Counted from the stretch's first letter, positions 54,299 through 63,968 are shown. The stretch is 64,000 bases of DNA from Parafannyhessea umbonata (GCF_900105025.1 NZ_LT629759.1:1922001-1986000); one strand, 5' to 3'. Notes: generated by a model not told the origin, from the letters alone. Numbers and translations are program-made.

Positions 54299-56104
54299 CT
54301 ACTCCTCCTCGAACGCGATGCAGCCAAACGGGCAGCTCTGCACGCACTGGTTGCAGCCGATGCACTGGGTCGGGTCGATCTCTGCGCTGCCGTCCGCCGC
54401 CTTGCCCAGGGCCGGGCAGCCAATCTGGATGCACGATCCGCACTTGCGGCAGTCCGTGATGCGCGGCGCCGGGCGAGAAGTGCGGTCGACCAGTCGGCAC
54501 GGGCTCTTGAAGATGATGACGCTCAGCCGGTCCGTGTGCGACGTGGCCGCCTTGAGCGCGCGGCGGATGGCCTTGAGGTCCTGCGCGTCAACCACGCTCA
54601 CCTCGTCCACGCCGATGGCCTGGCACAGCGCCACCAGGTCGAGCGGCTTGCCCGCCGGCCGGTCGAGCATGCTGGGCTTCTGCGCGGCGTCCATCAGGGG
54701 AGAAACGCGCGCCGCCTGCTCCGTGAGCGTGAGGCCGTTCACGGGGTTGCCCTGGGTGCCGGTCATGGCCGTCGTACGGTTGTCCAGGATGCAGAGCGTG
54801 CCCGTGCCGCCGTTGTAGACGGTGCCCAGCAGGCTCGTGATGCCGGAGTGCGCAAACGTGGAGTCGCCAATCACGCCCACGACCGGCCTTCCCGTGCGTT
54901 CCGGCGCGGCGGCGAGCTCCATGCCGTGCGCCATGGAGAAGGACGCGCCCATGTCGATGACGGAGTCGACCGCCTTGTACGGCGCGACGGCTCCGAGCGT
55001 GTAGCAGCCGATGTCGCCGCACACGATGGCGTGCATGCGCCTGAGCTCGCAGAAGACCAGCCTGTGCGGGCAGCCGGCGCAGAACGCGGGCGGGCGCGGG
55101 GGCAGGTCCTGGGCCGCCTGCTCGTGGGAGGGAAGCTCGGCGCCGAAGCTGGCGCGGATGTGCGAGGGGAAGATCTCGCCGGAGCGCGGCAGCGGAGCCG
55201 CCGGCGGCTCGCTCAGGTCGACGCCCATGGCCGCGATGGCGTCGCGGAAGTAGCGGCACGCCTCCTCGACCACGTACACCTTGTCCACGGACGCCGCAAA
55301 CTGCCTCAGGCGCTCCGGTGGCAGCGGCCACGTGAGGCCGAGCTTGAACGTGGATGCGTTCGGCAGCGCCTCGCGCACGTGGTTGTACAGCGCGCCAGCC
55401 ACGATGACGCCGATGCTGGTGTCGCGCATCTCGACCCGGTTGAGCTCGCTCTTCTCGGCAAACTGCACCAGGGCGTCCTCGCGCGCGTTCGTGGCCTGGA
55501 TGCGGCCGACGGCAAACGCCGGCATCATGACGTACTTCTGGGGCGCGGACGCGTAGTCGCGAAGCGGCGCATCCTCGCGCACGCCCGCGGGCTCGACCAT
55601 GGTGCGCGTGTGCGCGATGCGCATGGTCTCGTGCAGCATGACGGGAGTGTCGAAGCGCTCGGACAGCGCAAACGCCTTGCGGCTGAACTCGTAGGCCTCC
55701 TGCGAGTCCGCAGGGTCCAGGCACGGGATGCGCGCGAACGCCGCGTACGTGCGGGAGTCCTGCTCGTTCTGCGAGCTGTAGCACGATGGGTCGTCCGCGG
55801 CCAGCACCACGAGGCCTGCGTTCACGCCCGTGTTCGCGACGGACATGAACGGGTCTGCCGCGACGTTCACGCCCACGTGCTTCATGGTCACGAGCGTGCG
55901 TGCGCCCGCCATGGCAGACCCTATGCCCACCTCGAGCGCGACCTTCTCGTTCGGCGACCACTCGCAGTAGACGTCCTTGTGCCTGACCAGGTTCTCGAGC
56001 GTTTCCGTCGAAGGCGTGCCGGGGTACCCCGTGCCAACCCTGACGCCGGCCTCCCACGCGCCCTGCGCTATGGCCTCGTTGCCCGAAAGCAGCTGCTTTG
56101 CCAT
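54299..56104 (-). CDS. iorA: indolepyruvate ferredoxin oxidoreductase, alpha subunit
   Basis: 601 residues from MAKQLLSGNEAIAQG (GGGAG upstream). The pyrimidine-binding domain has GTGYPGTPSTE. The TPP domain has GDIGCYTLG and GDSTFAHSGI with the metal-binding NRTTAMTG. The C-terminus carries two 4Fe-4S clusters: CRKCGSCIQIGC (one CxxCxxC plus C) and CIGCNQCVQSCP. It functions in fermentation of aromatic amino acids. A promoter is visible at about 56198-56229. Confidence 0.95.
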   Translation of the reverse strand: MAKQLLSGNEAIAQGAWEAGVRVGTGYPGTPSTETLENLVRHKDVYCEWSPNEKVALEVGIGSAMAGARTLVTMKHVGVNVAADPFMSVANTGVNAGLVVLAADDPSCYSSQNEQDSRTYAAFARIPCLDPADSQEAYEFSRKAFALSERFDTPVMLHETMRIAHTRTMVEPAGVREDAPLRDYASAPQKYVMMPAFAVGRIQATNAREDALVQFAEKSELNRVEMRDTSIGVIVAGALYNHVREALPNASTFKLGLTWPLPPERLRQFAASVDKVYVVEEACRYFRDAIAAMGVDLSEPPAAPLPRSGEIFPSHIRASFGAELPSHEQAAQDLPPRPPAFCAGCPHRLVFCELRRMHAIVCGDIGCYTLGAVAPYKAVDSVIDMGASFSMAHGMELAAAPERTGRPVVGVIGDSTFAHSGITSLLGTVYNGGTGTLCILDNRTTAMTGTQGNPVNGLTLTEQAARVSPLMDAAQKPSMLDRPAGKPLDLVALCQAIGVDEVSVVDAQDLKAIRRALKAATSHTDRLSVIIFKSPCRLVDRTSRPAPRITDCRKCGSCIQIGCPALGKAADGSAEIDPTQCIGCNQCVQSCPFGCIAFEEE

Positions 56105-56197
56105 CGTTTCTCCCATCGCCAACCCGCGACGAGCCAGCCAGGCCGCCCCGCCGCAGGACCCACGTCACGAGCACCGGGCTCGTGCCAGGGCTCCATT

Positions 56198-56229
56198 GTC
56201 TAGGATAGTTGTTTCGATTTTGACAACAA
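56198..56229 (-). promoter_or_regulatory. candidate iorA promoter
   Basis: Minus strand TTGTTG (56224-56229), 16-nt spacer, TATCCT (56202-56207); alternatively TTGTCA with CTAGAC at 17 nt. A CACGAGC/GCTCGTG hairpin follows in the leader (56166-56183). Confidence 0.4.
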
Positions 56230-56278
56230 GGCCGTGCAATGGGCAAGCGGCGGCAACGCGCGCCACGGGCGAGAAGCG

Positions 56279-56317
56279 CAAAGGGGACGGGGCCGCACGC
56301 GGCGACCCCGTCCCCTG
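56279..56317 (-). terminator. terminator after APH-like kinase
   Basis: Minus-strand stem GGGGACGGGG / CCCCGTCCCC then TTTGCG; a moderate terminator. Confidence 0.6.
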
Positions 56318-56368
56318 TCCTGCTCATGTCATGCGGTGCGCGCCCTGTGCCGGGGTTGCGCCCCCGGG

Positions 56369-57133
56369 CTACTCGTAGTCGCCGACGGAGATCCAGCTGA
56401 GGAGGAAGTCCTTCTCGACCACGCGGCCGCGCGCAAGCTCGGCCGCCGCGACGATGGGGAACCACTGGCTGACGTACTCGACCGTGGTGCCCTGCAGCTC
56501 GCAGTAGGTCTTGAGGTAGCTCTCCGCGAAGTCGTCCTGACCGTTCAGCTTGAAGTGCAGGTACGAGACCGCGCAGTCCGCCGAGCCGTCGCCCTGGCTA
56601 GCGTGGGCCCAGTCGCAGATGCACGCGGTACCGTCCTCGCGGACGATCACGTTGGAGGGGACGAAGTCGCCGTGGCAGATCTTCTGGTGGTTGGGCATGC
56701 CGTCCAGACGCATCAGAAGGTCGTAGCGGGTGGACTCGTCCAGAACCTCCGTTACGGAGTTAATCATGCGCGTGTACTTGTCCTTCTGGCGGTTCATGAG
56801 GTCGTTCCTGTGCTGGTGCACGTCGAGCTGGAGCTTCACGAAGTCCTTCATGACGTCGTCCAGCCTGGAGGGGTCCTCGTCAGCAAGATCGCGCATGGTC
56901 TTGCCCGCGACCTTCTTGGTGACGAGCGCCCAGGAGCCGTCGACCTTGCTGACCTCGACGAGCTGGGGCACGTCGATGCCGGCCTGGTCCGCGCGGGCTA
57001 GGTTCAGCGCCTCGTTGAAGACGTCCGCAGGCGGCTTCGTGGCGTTGAACACCTTGGCGACGGTGTCACCGCAGTCGTAGACGACCTTGTTGTGACGGGT
57101 CCTGATGACCTTCTTGTCCTTGGGTAGTTCCAT
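56369..57133 (-). CDS. aminoglycoside/choline kinase-family phosphotransferase
   Basis: 254 residues, APH fold. The catalytic loop is ICHGDFVPSNVIV (HxDxxxxN) and the metal motif is CICDWAHAS (DxD/DW position). An N-terminal lobe contains VVYDCGDTVAKVF. Resistance is not implied; many family members phosphorylate choline, ethanolamine or sugars. It lies 41 nt downstream of adhE on the same strand, so co-transcription is likely but the link is unclear. Confidence 0.82.
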   Translation of the reverse strand: MELPKDKKVIRTRHNKVVYDCGDTVAKVFNATKPPADVFNEALNLARADQAGIDVPQLVEVSKVDGSWALVTKKVAGKTMRDLADEDPSRLDDVMKDFVKLQLDVHQHRNDLMNRQKDKYTRMINSVTEVLDESTRYDLLMRLDGMPNHQKICHGDFVPSNVIVREDGTACICDWAHASQGDGSADCAVSYLHFKLNGQDDFAESYLKTYCELQGTTVEYVSQWFPIVAAAELARGRVVEKDFLLSWISVGDYE

Positions 57134-57174
57134 GGTGCAGTCATCTCCTCATCTTGCGTGTACGACAAGAAACG

Positions 57175-59871
57175 CTACTCGGAATCGCGGATGGTCAGGC
57201 CCTTGTCCTCGTAGGAGGTCGCAGGACGGCCGTAGTAGGCGTCCAGGTACAGGGACTTGATCTCGGCCACGAGCGGGTAGCGCGGGTTCGCGCCGGTGCA
57301 CTGGTCGTTGAATGCGTTGAGGGACATCTCGTCGAGCGTGTCAAGGAAGTACTTCTCGTCCACGCCGTAGTCGGCGATGGTCTTCTTGACGCCGATGTAC
57401 TCCTTCAGGTCCTCGATGCCTTGCATGAAGTTCTCGAACACCTCGTCGTCGTCCTTGCCGGTGAACCCGCAGAAGCGGCCCATCTCGGCGTAGCGCTTCT
57501 TGGCCTGCGGGTACTGGTACTGGGAGAACGTGCCCATGCGGGTGGGACGCTCTGCCGCGTTGTAGCGGGCGACGCGAGTGAGGATGACGGCGTTGGCCCA
57601 GCCGTGCGGGATGTGGTGATAGGCGCCGAGCTTGTGGGCCATGGAGTGGTTCACGCCGAGGAAGGCGTTCGCGAAGGCCATGCCGGCGAGGCAGGAGGCG
57701 TTCGCCATGTGATCGCGGGCCTCGACGTTGGTGGGCTCGCTGTAGGCGGTCGGCAGGTAGTCGAACACGAGCTTCGCGGCCTTCAGCGCGATGGCGTCGG
57801 TGTAGTCGGACGCCATGATGGAGACGTAGGCCTCCATGGCGTGGGTAAGGACGTCGATGCCGGAGGCGGAGGTGAGGCCCTTGGGCTGCGTCATCATGTT
57901 GTCGGTGTCGACGATGGACATGGTCGGCATGAGCTCGTAGTCCGTGATCGGCCACTTGATGCCGGTCTCGGCGTCCGTGATGATGGCGAACGGCGTGACC
58001 TCGGAGCCGGTGCCCGAGGAGGTCGGGATCGCGACGAACTTGGCCTTCTCGCCCATCTTCTTGAAGCGGTAGACGCGCTTGCGGATGTCCATGAAGTCGA
58101 CGGCCATGTCGTCGAACTTCTCCTCCGGGTGCTCGTACATGGTCCACATGATCTTGCCGGCGTCCATCGCGGAGCCGCCGCCGATGGCGATGATCACGTC
58201 AGGCTCGAACGCGCGGAGCAGCTCCACGCCCTTCTGGGCGTCCTGCAGCTTCGGGTCGGGCGAGATGCTCCAGAAGCTGGAGTGGACGATGCCCATCTTG
58301 TCCAGGGGCTCCTCGATCTTCTTGGTGAAGCCGGACTTGTACAGGAAGGAGTCCGTGACGATGAAGGCGCGCTTGCAGCCGTAGACCTCCTTGAGCTCGC
58401 GGAGGGCGACGGGCATGCAGCCCTTCTTGAAGTAGACCTTCTCGGGGGTACGGAACCAGAGCATGTTCTCACGCCTCTCTGCGACCGACTTGATGTTGAG
58501 CAGCTGGTGAACGTCGACGTTGCCGGAGAAGGAGTTGCCACCCCAGGAGCCGCAGCCCAGCGTGAGGGACGGCGTGAGCTGGAAGTTGTAGATGTCGCCG
58601 ATGCCACCCTGGGCAGCAGGGGTGTTGATCAGGATGCGGCAGGTCTTCATGGCGTGCGCGTGCTTCTGGACCTTCTCGGTCTCGCGCGTGTCGATGAAGA
58701 GCGAGGAGGTGTGGCCGTAGCCGCCGTCTGCGACGAGGCGGGACGCCTTGGCGAGCGCGTCGTCGAAGTCGCTCGCGCGGTACATGCCGAGGATGGTCGT
58801 GAGCTTCTCGTGCGCCCAGGGGTTGGAGGGCTCGACGGACTCGGTCTCGCCGATGAGGACCTTGGTCCAGGCGGGAACCTCGACGCCAGCGGTCTCGGCG
58901 ATCTTGGTGGCGGGCTGGCCGACCATCTTCGCGTTGACGGCGCCGTTCACGATGACGGTGTTGCCGACCTTGTCGATGTCGTCGCCCTGCAGGAAGAACG
59001 CGCCGCGCTTCTGGAACTCGGCCTTGACCGCGTCGTACACGCCGTCGAGGACGATCACGTTCTGCTCGGTGGCGCAGATCATGCCGTTGTCGAACGTCTT
59101 GGACTGCATGATGGAGTTGACGGAGTTCACGACGTCTGCGGAGTCGTCGATGATGGCGGGGTTGTTGCCCGGGCCGACGCCGAGGGCGGGGGTGCCGGAG
59201 CTGTACGCGGCGTTGACCATGCCGGGGCCGCCGGTCGCGAGGATGATGTCGGCCTCGGACATGAGGGTGTTGGTGGCGACCAGGGACGGCTTCTCGATCC
59301 AGCCGACGATGCCTGCGGGCGCGCCGGCCTCGACCGCGGCCTCGAGCACGACGCGGGCGGCCTCGGTGGTGCACTTCTTCGCGCGCGGGTGCGGGCTAAT
59401 CATGATGGCGTTGCGGGTCTTCAGGCACAGCAGCGTCTTGAAGATCGCGGTGGAGGTGGGGTTCGTGGTGGGGATGACCGCGGCGACGACGCCGAGGGGC
59501 TCGGCGATCTTCGTCATGCCGTAGGCCTTGTCCTCCTCGATGACGCCGCACGTCTTGGTGTCACGGTACTTGTTGTAGACGAACTCGGCCGCGAAGTGGT
59601 TCTTGATGACCTTGTCCTCCACGACGCCGTAGCCGGTCTCCTCGTAGGCGAGCTGGGCCAGGGGGATGCGCTCCTTGTTGGCCGCGAGCGCTGCCGCCTT
59701 GAAGATCTTGTCGACCTGCTCCTGGGTGTACGTGGCGAACTTCTTCTGGGCCTCACGCATCTGGGCGAGCTTCTCGGTCAGCTCCTCGTCGCTGTGGACG
59801 ATGATGGCCGCGCCGTCATCGCGAGTTGGCTCTTCGACCTGCGGAGCTTTTGTCTCGGGGGCTTCGGACAT
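57175..59871 (-). CDS. adhE: bifunctional acetaldehyde-CoA/alcohol dehydrogenase
   Basis: Makes ethanol from acetyl-CoA and regenerates NAD+ in fermentation. 898 residues. N-terminal ALDH domain (about 1-450) with VIPTTNPTSTAIFK and the catalytic Cys in NGMICATEQNVIV. C-terminal iron-dependent ADH (about 460-898) with IAIGGGSAMDAGKIMW, IPTSSGTGSEVTPFA and metal-binding GVNHSMAHKLGAYHHIPHG. The order and length are standard for spirosome-forming AdhE. An operator-like GGAAACGTTTTC lies 9 nt before the -35. Confidence 0.97.
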   Translation of the reverse strand: MSEAPETKAPQVEEPTRDDGAAIIVHSDEELTEKLAQMREAQKKFATYTQEQVDKIFKAAALAANKERIPLAQLAYEETGYGVVEDKVIKNHFAAEFVYNKYRDTKTCGVIEEDKAYGMTKIAEPLGVVAAVIPTTNPTSTAIFKTLLCLKTRNAIMISPHPRAKKCTTEAARVVLEAAVEAGAPAGIVGWIEKPSLVATNTLMSEADIILATGGPGMVNAAYSSGTPALGVGPGNNPAIIDDSADVVNSVNSIMQSKTFDNGMICATEQNVIVLDGVYDAVKAEFQKRGAFFLQGDDIDKVGNTVIVNGAVNAKMVGQPATKIAETAGVEVPAWTKVLIGETESVEPSNPWAHEKLTTILGMYRASDFDDALAKASRLVADGGYGHTSSLFIDTRETEKVQKHAHAMKTCRILINTPAAQGGIGDIYNFQLTPSLTLGCGSWGGNSFSGNVDVHQLLNIKSVAERRENMLWFRTPEKVYFKKGCMPVALRELKEVYGCKRAFIVTDSFLYKSGFTKKIEEPLDKMGIVHSSFWSISPDPKLQDAQKGVELLRAFEPDVIIAIGGGSAMDAGKIMWTMYEHPEEKFDDMAVDFMDIRKRVYRFKKMGEKAKFVAIPTSSGTGSEVTPFAIITDAETGIKWPITDYELMPTMSIVDTDNMMTQPKGLTSASGIDVLTHAMEAYVSIMASDYTDAIALKAAKLVFDYLPTAYSEPTNVEARDHMANASCLAGMAFANAFLGVNHSMAHKLGAYHHIPHGWANAVILTRVARYNAAERPTRMGTFSQYQYPQAKKRYAEMGRFCGFTGKDDDEVFENFMQGIEDLKEYIGVKKTIADYGVDEKYFLDTLDEMSLNAFNDQCTGANPRYPLVAEIKSLYLDAYYGRPATSYEDKGLTIRDSE

Positions 59872-59942
59872 GTCTTCTCCTTCTGTCTTGATACGCCCGA
59901 GACGCCTGAGTCACGGGCATACGTCGCCTTACGACTAGGCCA

Positions 59943-59992
59943 ATTGTATTTGAGATGGAGATTTTTTGCTAAGTCGAATCGAAAACGTTTCC
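59943..59992 (-). promoter_or_regulatory. adhE promoter with LacI/cre-type site
   Basis: Minus strand TTAGCA (59967-59972), 18-nt spacer, TACAAT (59943-59948). Just upstream is TGGAAACGTTTTCG (about 59980-59993), matching the operator near the LacI-family gene. The rest of 59872-60212 has no gene; a CGAGAAGAAC copy lies at 60123-60132. Confidence 0.55.
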
Positions 59993-60212
59993 AGTCCACA
60001 TCGTTCTGATGACGTTGGCCAGTGAATGATATTCATTTCGAGAACCGCAGAATGCCTGCATGTTCGCCCTTCGCAGGTCACAAGCGGTGTTAGCCTCATT
60101 TGACATTTTCCTGAATACGGGGCGAGAAGAACCGCATATCAACAATTCGCATGGCGTATGCATCCGCGCGAAGCCCATGGCCGTACGAGCACAACAAAAA
60201 CGCACGTCCAGG

Positions 60213-61853
60213 CTAGGCCTGGTTCTCCCTGTCCACAAGACCCGTGGCCCCGTAGCGGCGACGCAGGAGCGGCTTCTCGATCTTGCCGGTGGGGTTGCGC
60301 GGCACATCCGCGAAGATGATCTTGCGCGGGCGCTTGTAGCGTGGGAGGCCCATGCAGAAGTCGTTGATGTAGTCCTCTCCCACCTTGCCGACGAACTCCG
60401 GCTTCAGCTGCACCACCGCGGCGGCGATCTCGCCCAGGCGCTCATCCGGAAGGCCTATGACAGCAACGTCCTGTATGGCGTCGCAACCGCTCATGAAGTC
60501 CTCGATCTGCACGGGGTAGAGGTTCTCGCCACCCGTGATGATGACGTCCTTCTTGCGGTCGACGAGCCAGTAGAAACCGTCCTCGTCCTGCCTGGCCATG
60601 TCACCGGTGTGCAGCCACCCGTCCACGAGCGTCTCTGCGGTGGCAGCGGGGTCCTTGTAGTAGCACTCCATCAGACCGGGGCCCTTGACGCACAGCTCGC
60701 CGACGGCCCCCTGCTCCACAGCCTCGCCCTTCTCGTCCACGATCTTGCACTCCCAGCGATAGCCGGGAACGCCGATGGCGCCCACGTGGTCGATGTTGTC
60801 CAGGCCAAGGTGCACGCAGCCGGGGCCCGTGGATTCCGACAGGCCGTAGTTGGTGTCGTACTGGTGGTTGGGGAAGACCTCCTTCCAGCGGCGGATGAGG
60901 CTCTTTGGCACGGGCTGGGCACCTATGTGCATGAGACGCCACTGGTCGAGGTGGTAGTCCGACAGCGTGACGGTGCCCTCCTCGATGGCGAGCAGGATGT
61001 CCTGCGCCCAGGGAACGAGCAGCCAGACGATGGTGCAGCGCTCGTCGGACACCGTCTTGAGGATGGTCTTGGGGCTCACGCCGCGCAGCAGCACGCCGCG
61101 TCCGCCAACGGAGAGCGAACCCAGCCAATGCATCATGGCGCCAGTGTGATACAGCGGCGGGATGCAGAGGAAGACGTCGTCGTGCGTGGTCTTGTGGTGC
61201 ACGGCCTCCATCTGAGCGGCCTGGGTAAGGCTCTGGTGGTGGTGCAGAATGGCCTTGGGGAAGCCCGTGGTGCCGGAGCTGTAGTAGATGGCCGCATCCT
61301 CGTTTTCAGAAAGCGGAATCATGGGGTCGGCGCTGGAGCAGAGCATCGCGAGCTCACGGTAGCTCTCCGCCCACGTGGGGCAATCGTCCCCCACGTAGAA
61401 CAGCAGCCTGCCGCGCTGGATCTGCGGCACGATCTGCTCCACGCGTCCAATGAACTCCGGACCAAAGACCAGGATGTCCGCATCGGCCTTCTTTATGCAA
61501 TACTCAATCTCATCCGGGGCATAGCGGAAGTTAAGCGGTACCACGGCGGCGCCGGTCTTGAGGATGCCAAAGTACAGCGGCAGCCACTCGATGCAGTTGT
61601 AGAGGAGAAGGGCCACCTTGTCGCCCTTGTGCACGCCTCGCGACAGCAGCAGGTTCGCAAAGCGGTTGGCCTGCTCGTCGAACACCTGCCAGGTCATCTC
61701 GCGGCGGAACGGCTCGTCCTCCGTGTTTTCGACCAGGTCGTACTCGCGCCACGTGACGTGGCGGTTCTCGCGCACCTCGGGGTTGACCTCGACGAGGGCG
61801 GTCTCGGTGGGATATGCGGCCGCGTTGTGACGCAGCATGTCGACGATGGTCAA
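60213..61853 (-). CDS. AMP-dependent acyl-CoA synthetase/ligase
   Basis: 546 residues of the ANL superfamily: activates a carboxylic acid with ATP and transfers it to CoA. Motifs are the P-loop YYSSGTTGFPKA, the GLSESTG core, GWLHTGDMARQDEDGFYWLVDRKKD and the catalytic Lys in NPTGKIEK near the end. It resembles medium- or long-chain/aryl acid ligases; the substrate is unknown. It might act with IorAB or in fatty-acid use. It is monocistronic, with an AT-rich operator region upstream. Confidence 0.9.
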   Translation of the reverse strand: MTIVDMLRHNAAAYPTETALVEVNPEVRENRHVTWREYDLVENTEDEPFRREMTWQVFDEQANRFANLLLSRGVHKGDKVALLLYNCIEWLPLYFGILKTGAAVVPLNFRYAPDEIEYCIKKADADILVFGPEFIGRVEQIVPQIQRGRLLFYVGDDCPTWAESYRELAMLCSSADPMIPLSENEDAAIYYSSGTTGFPKAILHHHQSLTQAAQMEAVHHKTTHDDVFLCIPPLYHTGAMMHWLGSLSVGGRGVLLRGVSPKTILKTVSDERCTIVWLLVPWAQDILLAIEEGTVTLSDYHLDQWRLMHIGAQPVPKSLIRRWKEVFPNHQYDTNYGLSESTGPGCVHLGLDNIDHVGAIGVPGYRWECKIVDEKGEAVEQGAVGELCVKGPGLMECYYKDPAATAETLVDGWLHTGDMARQDEDGFYWLVDRKKDVIITGGENLYPVQIEDFMSGCDAIQDVAVIGLPDERLGEIAAAVVQLKPEFVGKVGEDYINDFCMGLPRYKRPRKIIFADVPRNPTGKIEKPLLRRRYGATGLVDRENQA

Positions 61854-62050
61854 GCTGTCCTCCTTGGCGAGCGTGGGCCGGGCCGCACGTGGCCCGCATT
61901 GCGATGGCGCCGGCGCGCCACCCCAACAGTCTAGACGTTATGCCATGCTTGACGTGTGCGATTGGGCGCGCAATATGCAACGCGGGCATGATGCGCCGGG
62001 CGCAGGCCGTCGTCGCCGGGAGGCGTGACTTATCTACTTGTTTATCTACC

Positions 62051-62082
62051 ACTTATTCAAATGAACAAGTGCTTGAATAAGT
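62051..62082. promoter_or_regulatory. inverted repeat upstream of acyl-CoA synthetase
   Basis: Perfect 10-bp arms ACTTATTCAA / TTGAATAAGT with a 12-nt spacer in an AT-rich island. TAGATAA occurs twice next to it on the minus strand (near 62035-62050), likely the -10 region of the synthetase gene. Confidence 0.5.
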
Positions 62083-62110
62083 TGGTATATAAGTGGGCGC
62101 GGGGGACCAG

Positions 62111-63081
62111 CTACGCCTCGAACTTGTCCACCATGCCATCGTTTGACGCACACAGCTGCGTGATGGTCTGGGGAATCTGGTCTATGTCGTACGGGGTCAT
62201 CTGGTAGACCCAGTTGAGCCAGTTGCGATACAGCAGGTTGGCGTGGGCGCGCCACGTGAAGAGCGGCTGCTGCTCGGGGTCGTCGTCCGGGAAGTAGTTC
62301 TCGGGGATCTTGATGGGCAGGCCCTTCTTGAAGTCGCGCCAGAACTCGTTGCTGAGGGTGTCGCGGCCGTACTCGAAGTGGCCCGTCACGTATATCTCGT
62401 GGAAGTCGCGCGTGGCAAGGAGGGCCGGGCCCGTCTTGAAGCTTTCCGACAGCACGTGGAGCTCGGGGTGCTTCGCGAGCTCGTTGGTGTCGATCGCGGC
62501 GTGGCGCGAGTGGGGCATGTTGTGGACCTCGTCGAAGCCGTTCGTGAGGAAGCTGTACTCGTCGCACAGGCGCTGTGGGAAGACCCCGAACAGCTTGCTC
62601 CCCAGCTGTTTCTTGGGGATGCCGTACAGGTGCCAGAGCCCGGCCAGCGCGCCCCAGCACAGGTACATGGTGGAGAGCACGTGCTCCTGGCTCCAGTCGA
62701 TGATGCGACAGAGCTCGTCCCAGTAGTCGACCTCCTCGAACGGCATCTGCTCCACGGGCGCGCCGGTGATGATGAGGCCGTCGTAGTTGTTGGACTTGAG
62801 CTCGTCAAACGTCTGGTAGAACTTCACGAGGTGGTCCTCGGGGTGTTTTTGGACTCGTGGCTCGAGACGCGCATGAAGTCGCAGCTCACCTGCAGCGGGG
62901 ACTTCGAGATGAGGCGCAGGATCTGGGTCTCGGTCTCGACCTTGGTAGGCATCAGGTTCAGGATCGCCACGGCAAGCGGGCGAATCTGCTGCTCGGTCGC
63001 GGCCTCCTCCTCGAGCGCGAAGATGCGCTCCTGGTGCAGGATCTTCTTGGCAGGAAGGCCGTCGGGAATATTGATGGGCAT
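62111..63081 (-). pseudogene. metA: homoserine O-acyltransferase (MetA), frameshifted
   Basis: MetA acylates homoserine for methionine synthesis. The N-terminal part (MPINIPDGLPAKKILHQERIF to SSHESKNTP) and the C-terminal part (EDHLVKFYQTFDELK onward) are in different frames, joined at a C4 run (G4 at 62840-62843 on the plus strand). One added base gives the conserved SKNTPEDHL and a protein of about 323 residues. Catalytic Cys (MYLCWGALAG) and His/Glu (GHFEYG) are intact. It could be a sequencing error, a recent mutation, or recoding; the rest is well kept. A GGAG site precedes the ATG. Confidence 0.85.
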
Positions 63082-63093
63082 GTTCTTCTCCAA

Positions 63094-63240
63094 AGTAAAG
63101 CAGTTGCAAGACCGAGTTTGCGCCCCTGGGCTGAGGCGTCCCGGTCCCCGTTCAGGCGGCCCGCCTTGAATCCGTCACGCAGTGGGGCCACCTTGCGTGA
63201 CGCTAGCGCATTCGAAACGCCGTGCCGGCCGGCAACGCTT
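63094..63240 (-). promoter_or_regulatory. structured leader upstream of metA
   Basis: The minus-strand RNA has a strong stem (CGTCACGCA / TGCGTGACG, 63173-63203) followed by a second (TTCAAGGCGG / CCGCCTGAA, near 63148-63168) and a weaker third near 63125. The spacing before a methionine gene suggests a sensing leader, but the sequence does not match SAM-I, SAM-II or SAM-IV patterns I know. I see no open reading frame of interest in 63082-63353. Confidence 0.4.
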
Positions 63241-63353
63241 TGGCTTTTGCGAGCATACCGAACTCTCCCTCTACGTCCGCGGCCGCGCGCCGCAGGACGC
63301 CTACTACCTTAGCAACTTTCCGGCCGGCCAGGCGCGCGATTTGCGCGCCGGGG

Positions 63354-63968
63354 CTAGTCCCGCGAGCAGGCACACTCAAGAGCACTCACGATCGCCTTCC
63401 GCATGAGCGGAACGGGCATGCACGGCGTTGCCTCCGGCAGGCGGCGCGCCTGCTCAGGCGCGTACGGCACGTGCACAAAGCCGGCGCGAACCGTGGACCG
63501 GGACTTCGCGAGCGCATGAAGCGTCGAGAAGAGCACGGCGTTGCAGACGTAGGTGCCTGCGGTGTACGAGACCGCCGCGGGCACGCCGGCATCGGCCATG
63601 GCCTGCGCCATCGCATGGACGGGCAGCGTGGAGAAGTGCGCGTCCGGGGCGCCCTCCAACAGACGCGTTCCCCGTGGCCGCGCGCCGTCGTTATCGGGGA
63701 TGCGAGCGTCCGCGTAGTTGATGCCCACGAACTCCGGCGTCACCTTGGCGCGACCGCCCGCCTGGCCAAGGCAGAGCACGATGGCGGGATTCTCGCGCTT
63801 GATCGCCGCAAGCACGGCAGCCGGCCCGCGGCTAAACGACACGGGGATTCGCTCGCAGACCACGGCGTGGCCCGCGATGGTCGCAGGGAGCGTGCTTACC
63901 ACCTCCCACGAGGGGTTCGTCCGCTCTCCCCCAAAGGGCTCGAAGCCCGTAACCAAGATCTTCTCCAT
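63354..63968 (-). CDS. pcp: pyrrolidone-carboxylate peptidase
   Basis: Removes N-terminal pyroglutamate from peptides. 204 residues from MEKILVTGFEPFGG (AGGAAAGG upstream; a GTG three codons earlier is possible). The catalytic triad is visible as E79 (TPEF), C142 (TYVCNAVLF) and H166 (FVHVPY). Length is normal for peptidase family C15. It is the last gene in the window and likely monocistronic. Confidence 0.95.
   Translation of the reverse strand: MEKILVTGFEPFGGERTNPSWEVVSTLPATIAGHAVVCERIPVSFSRGPAAVLAAIKRENPAIVLCLGQAGGRAKVTPEFVGINYADARIPDNDGARPRGTRLLEGAPDAHFSTLPVHAMAQAMADAGVPAAVSYTAGTYVCNAVLFSTLHALAKSRSTVRAGFVHVPYAPEQARRLPEATPCMPVPLMRKAIVSALECACSRD

Noticed and set aside
56369-57133. APH-family gene considered as an antibiotic-resistance gene
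   Set aside because: Only the general HxDxxxxN and DW motifs are present, no mobile-element context was seen, and it lies next to adhE; a metabolic kinase is more likely.
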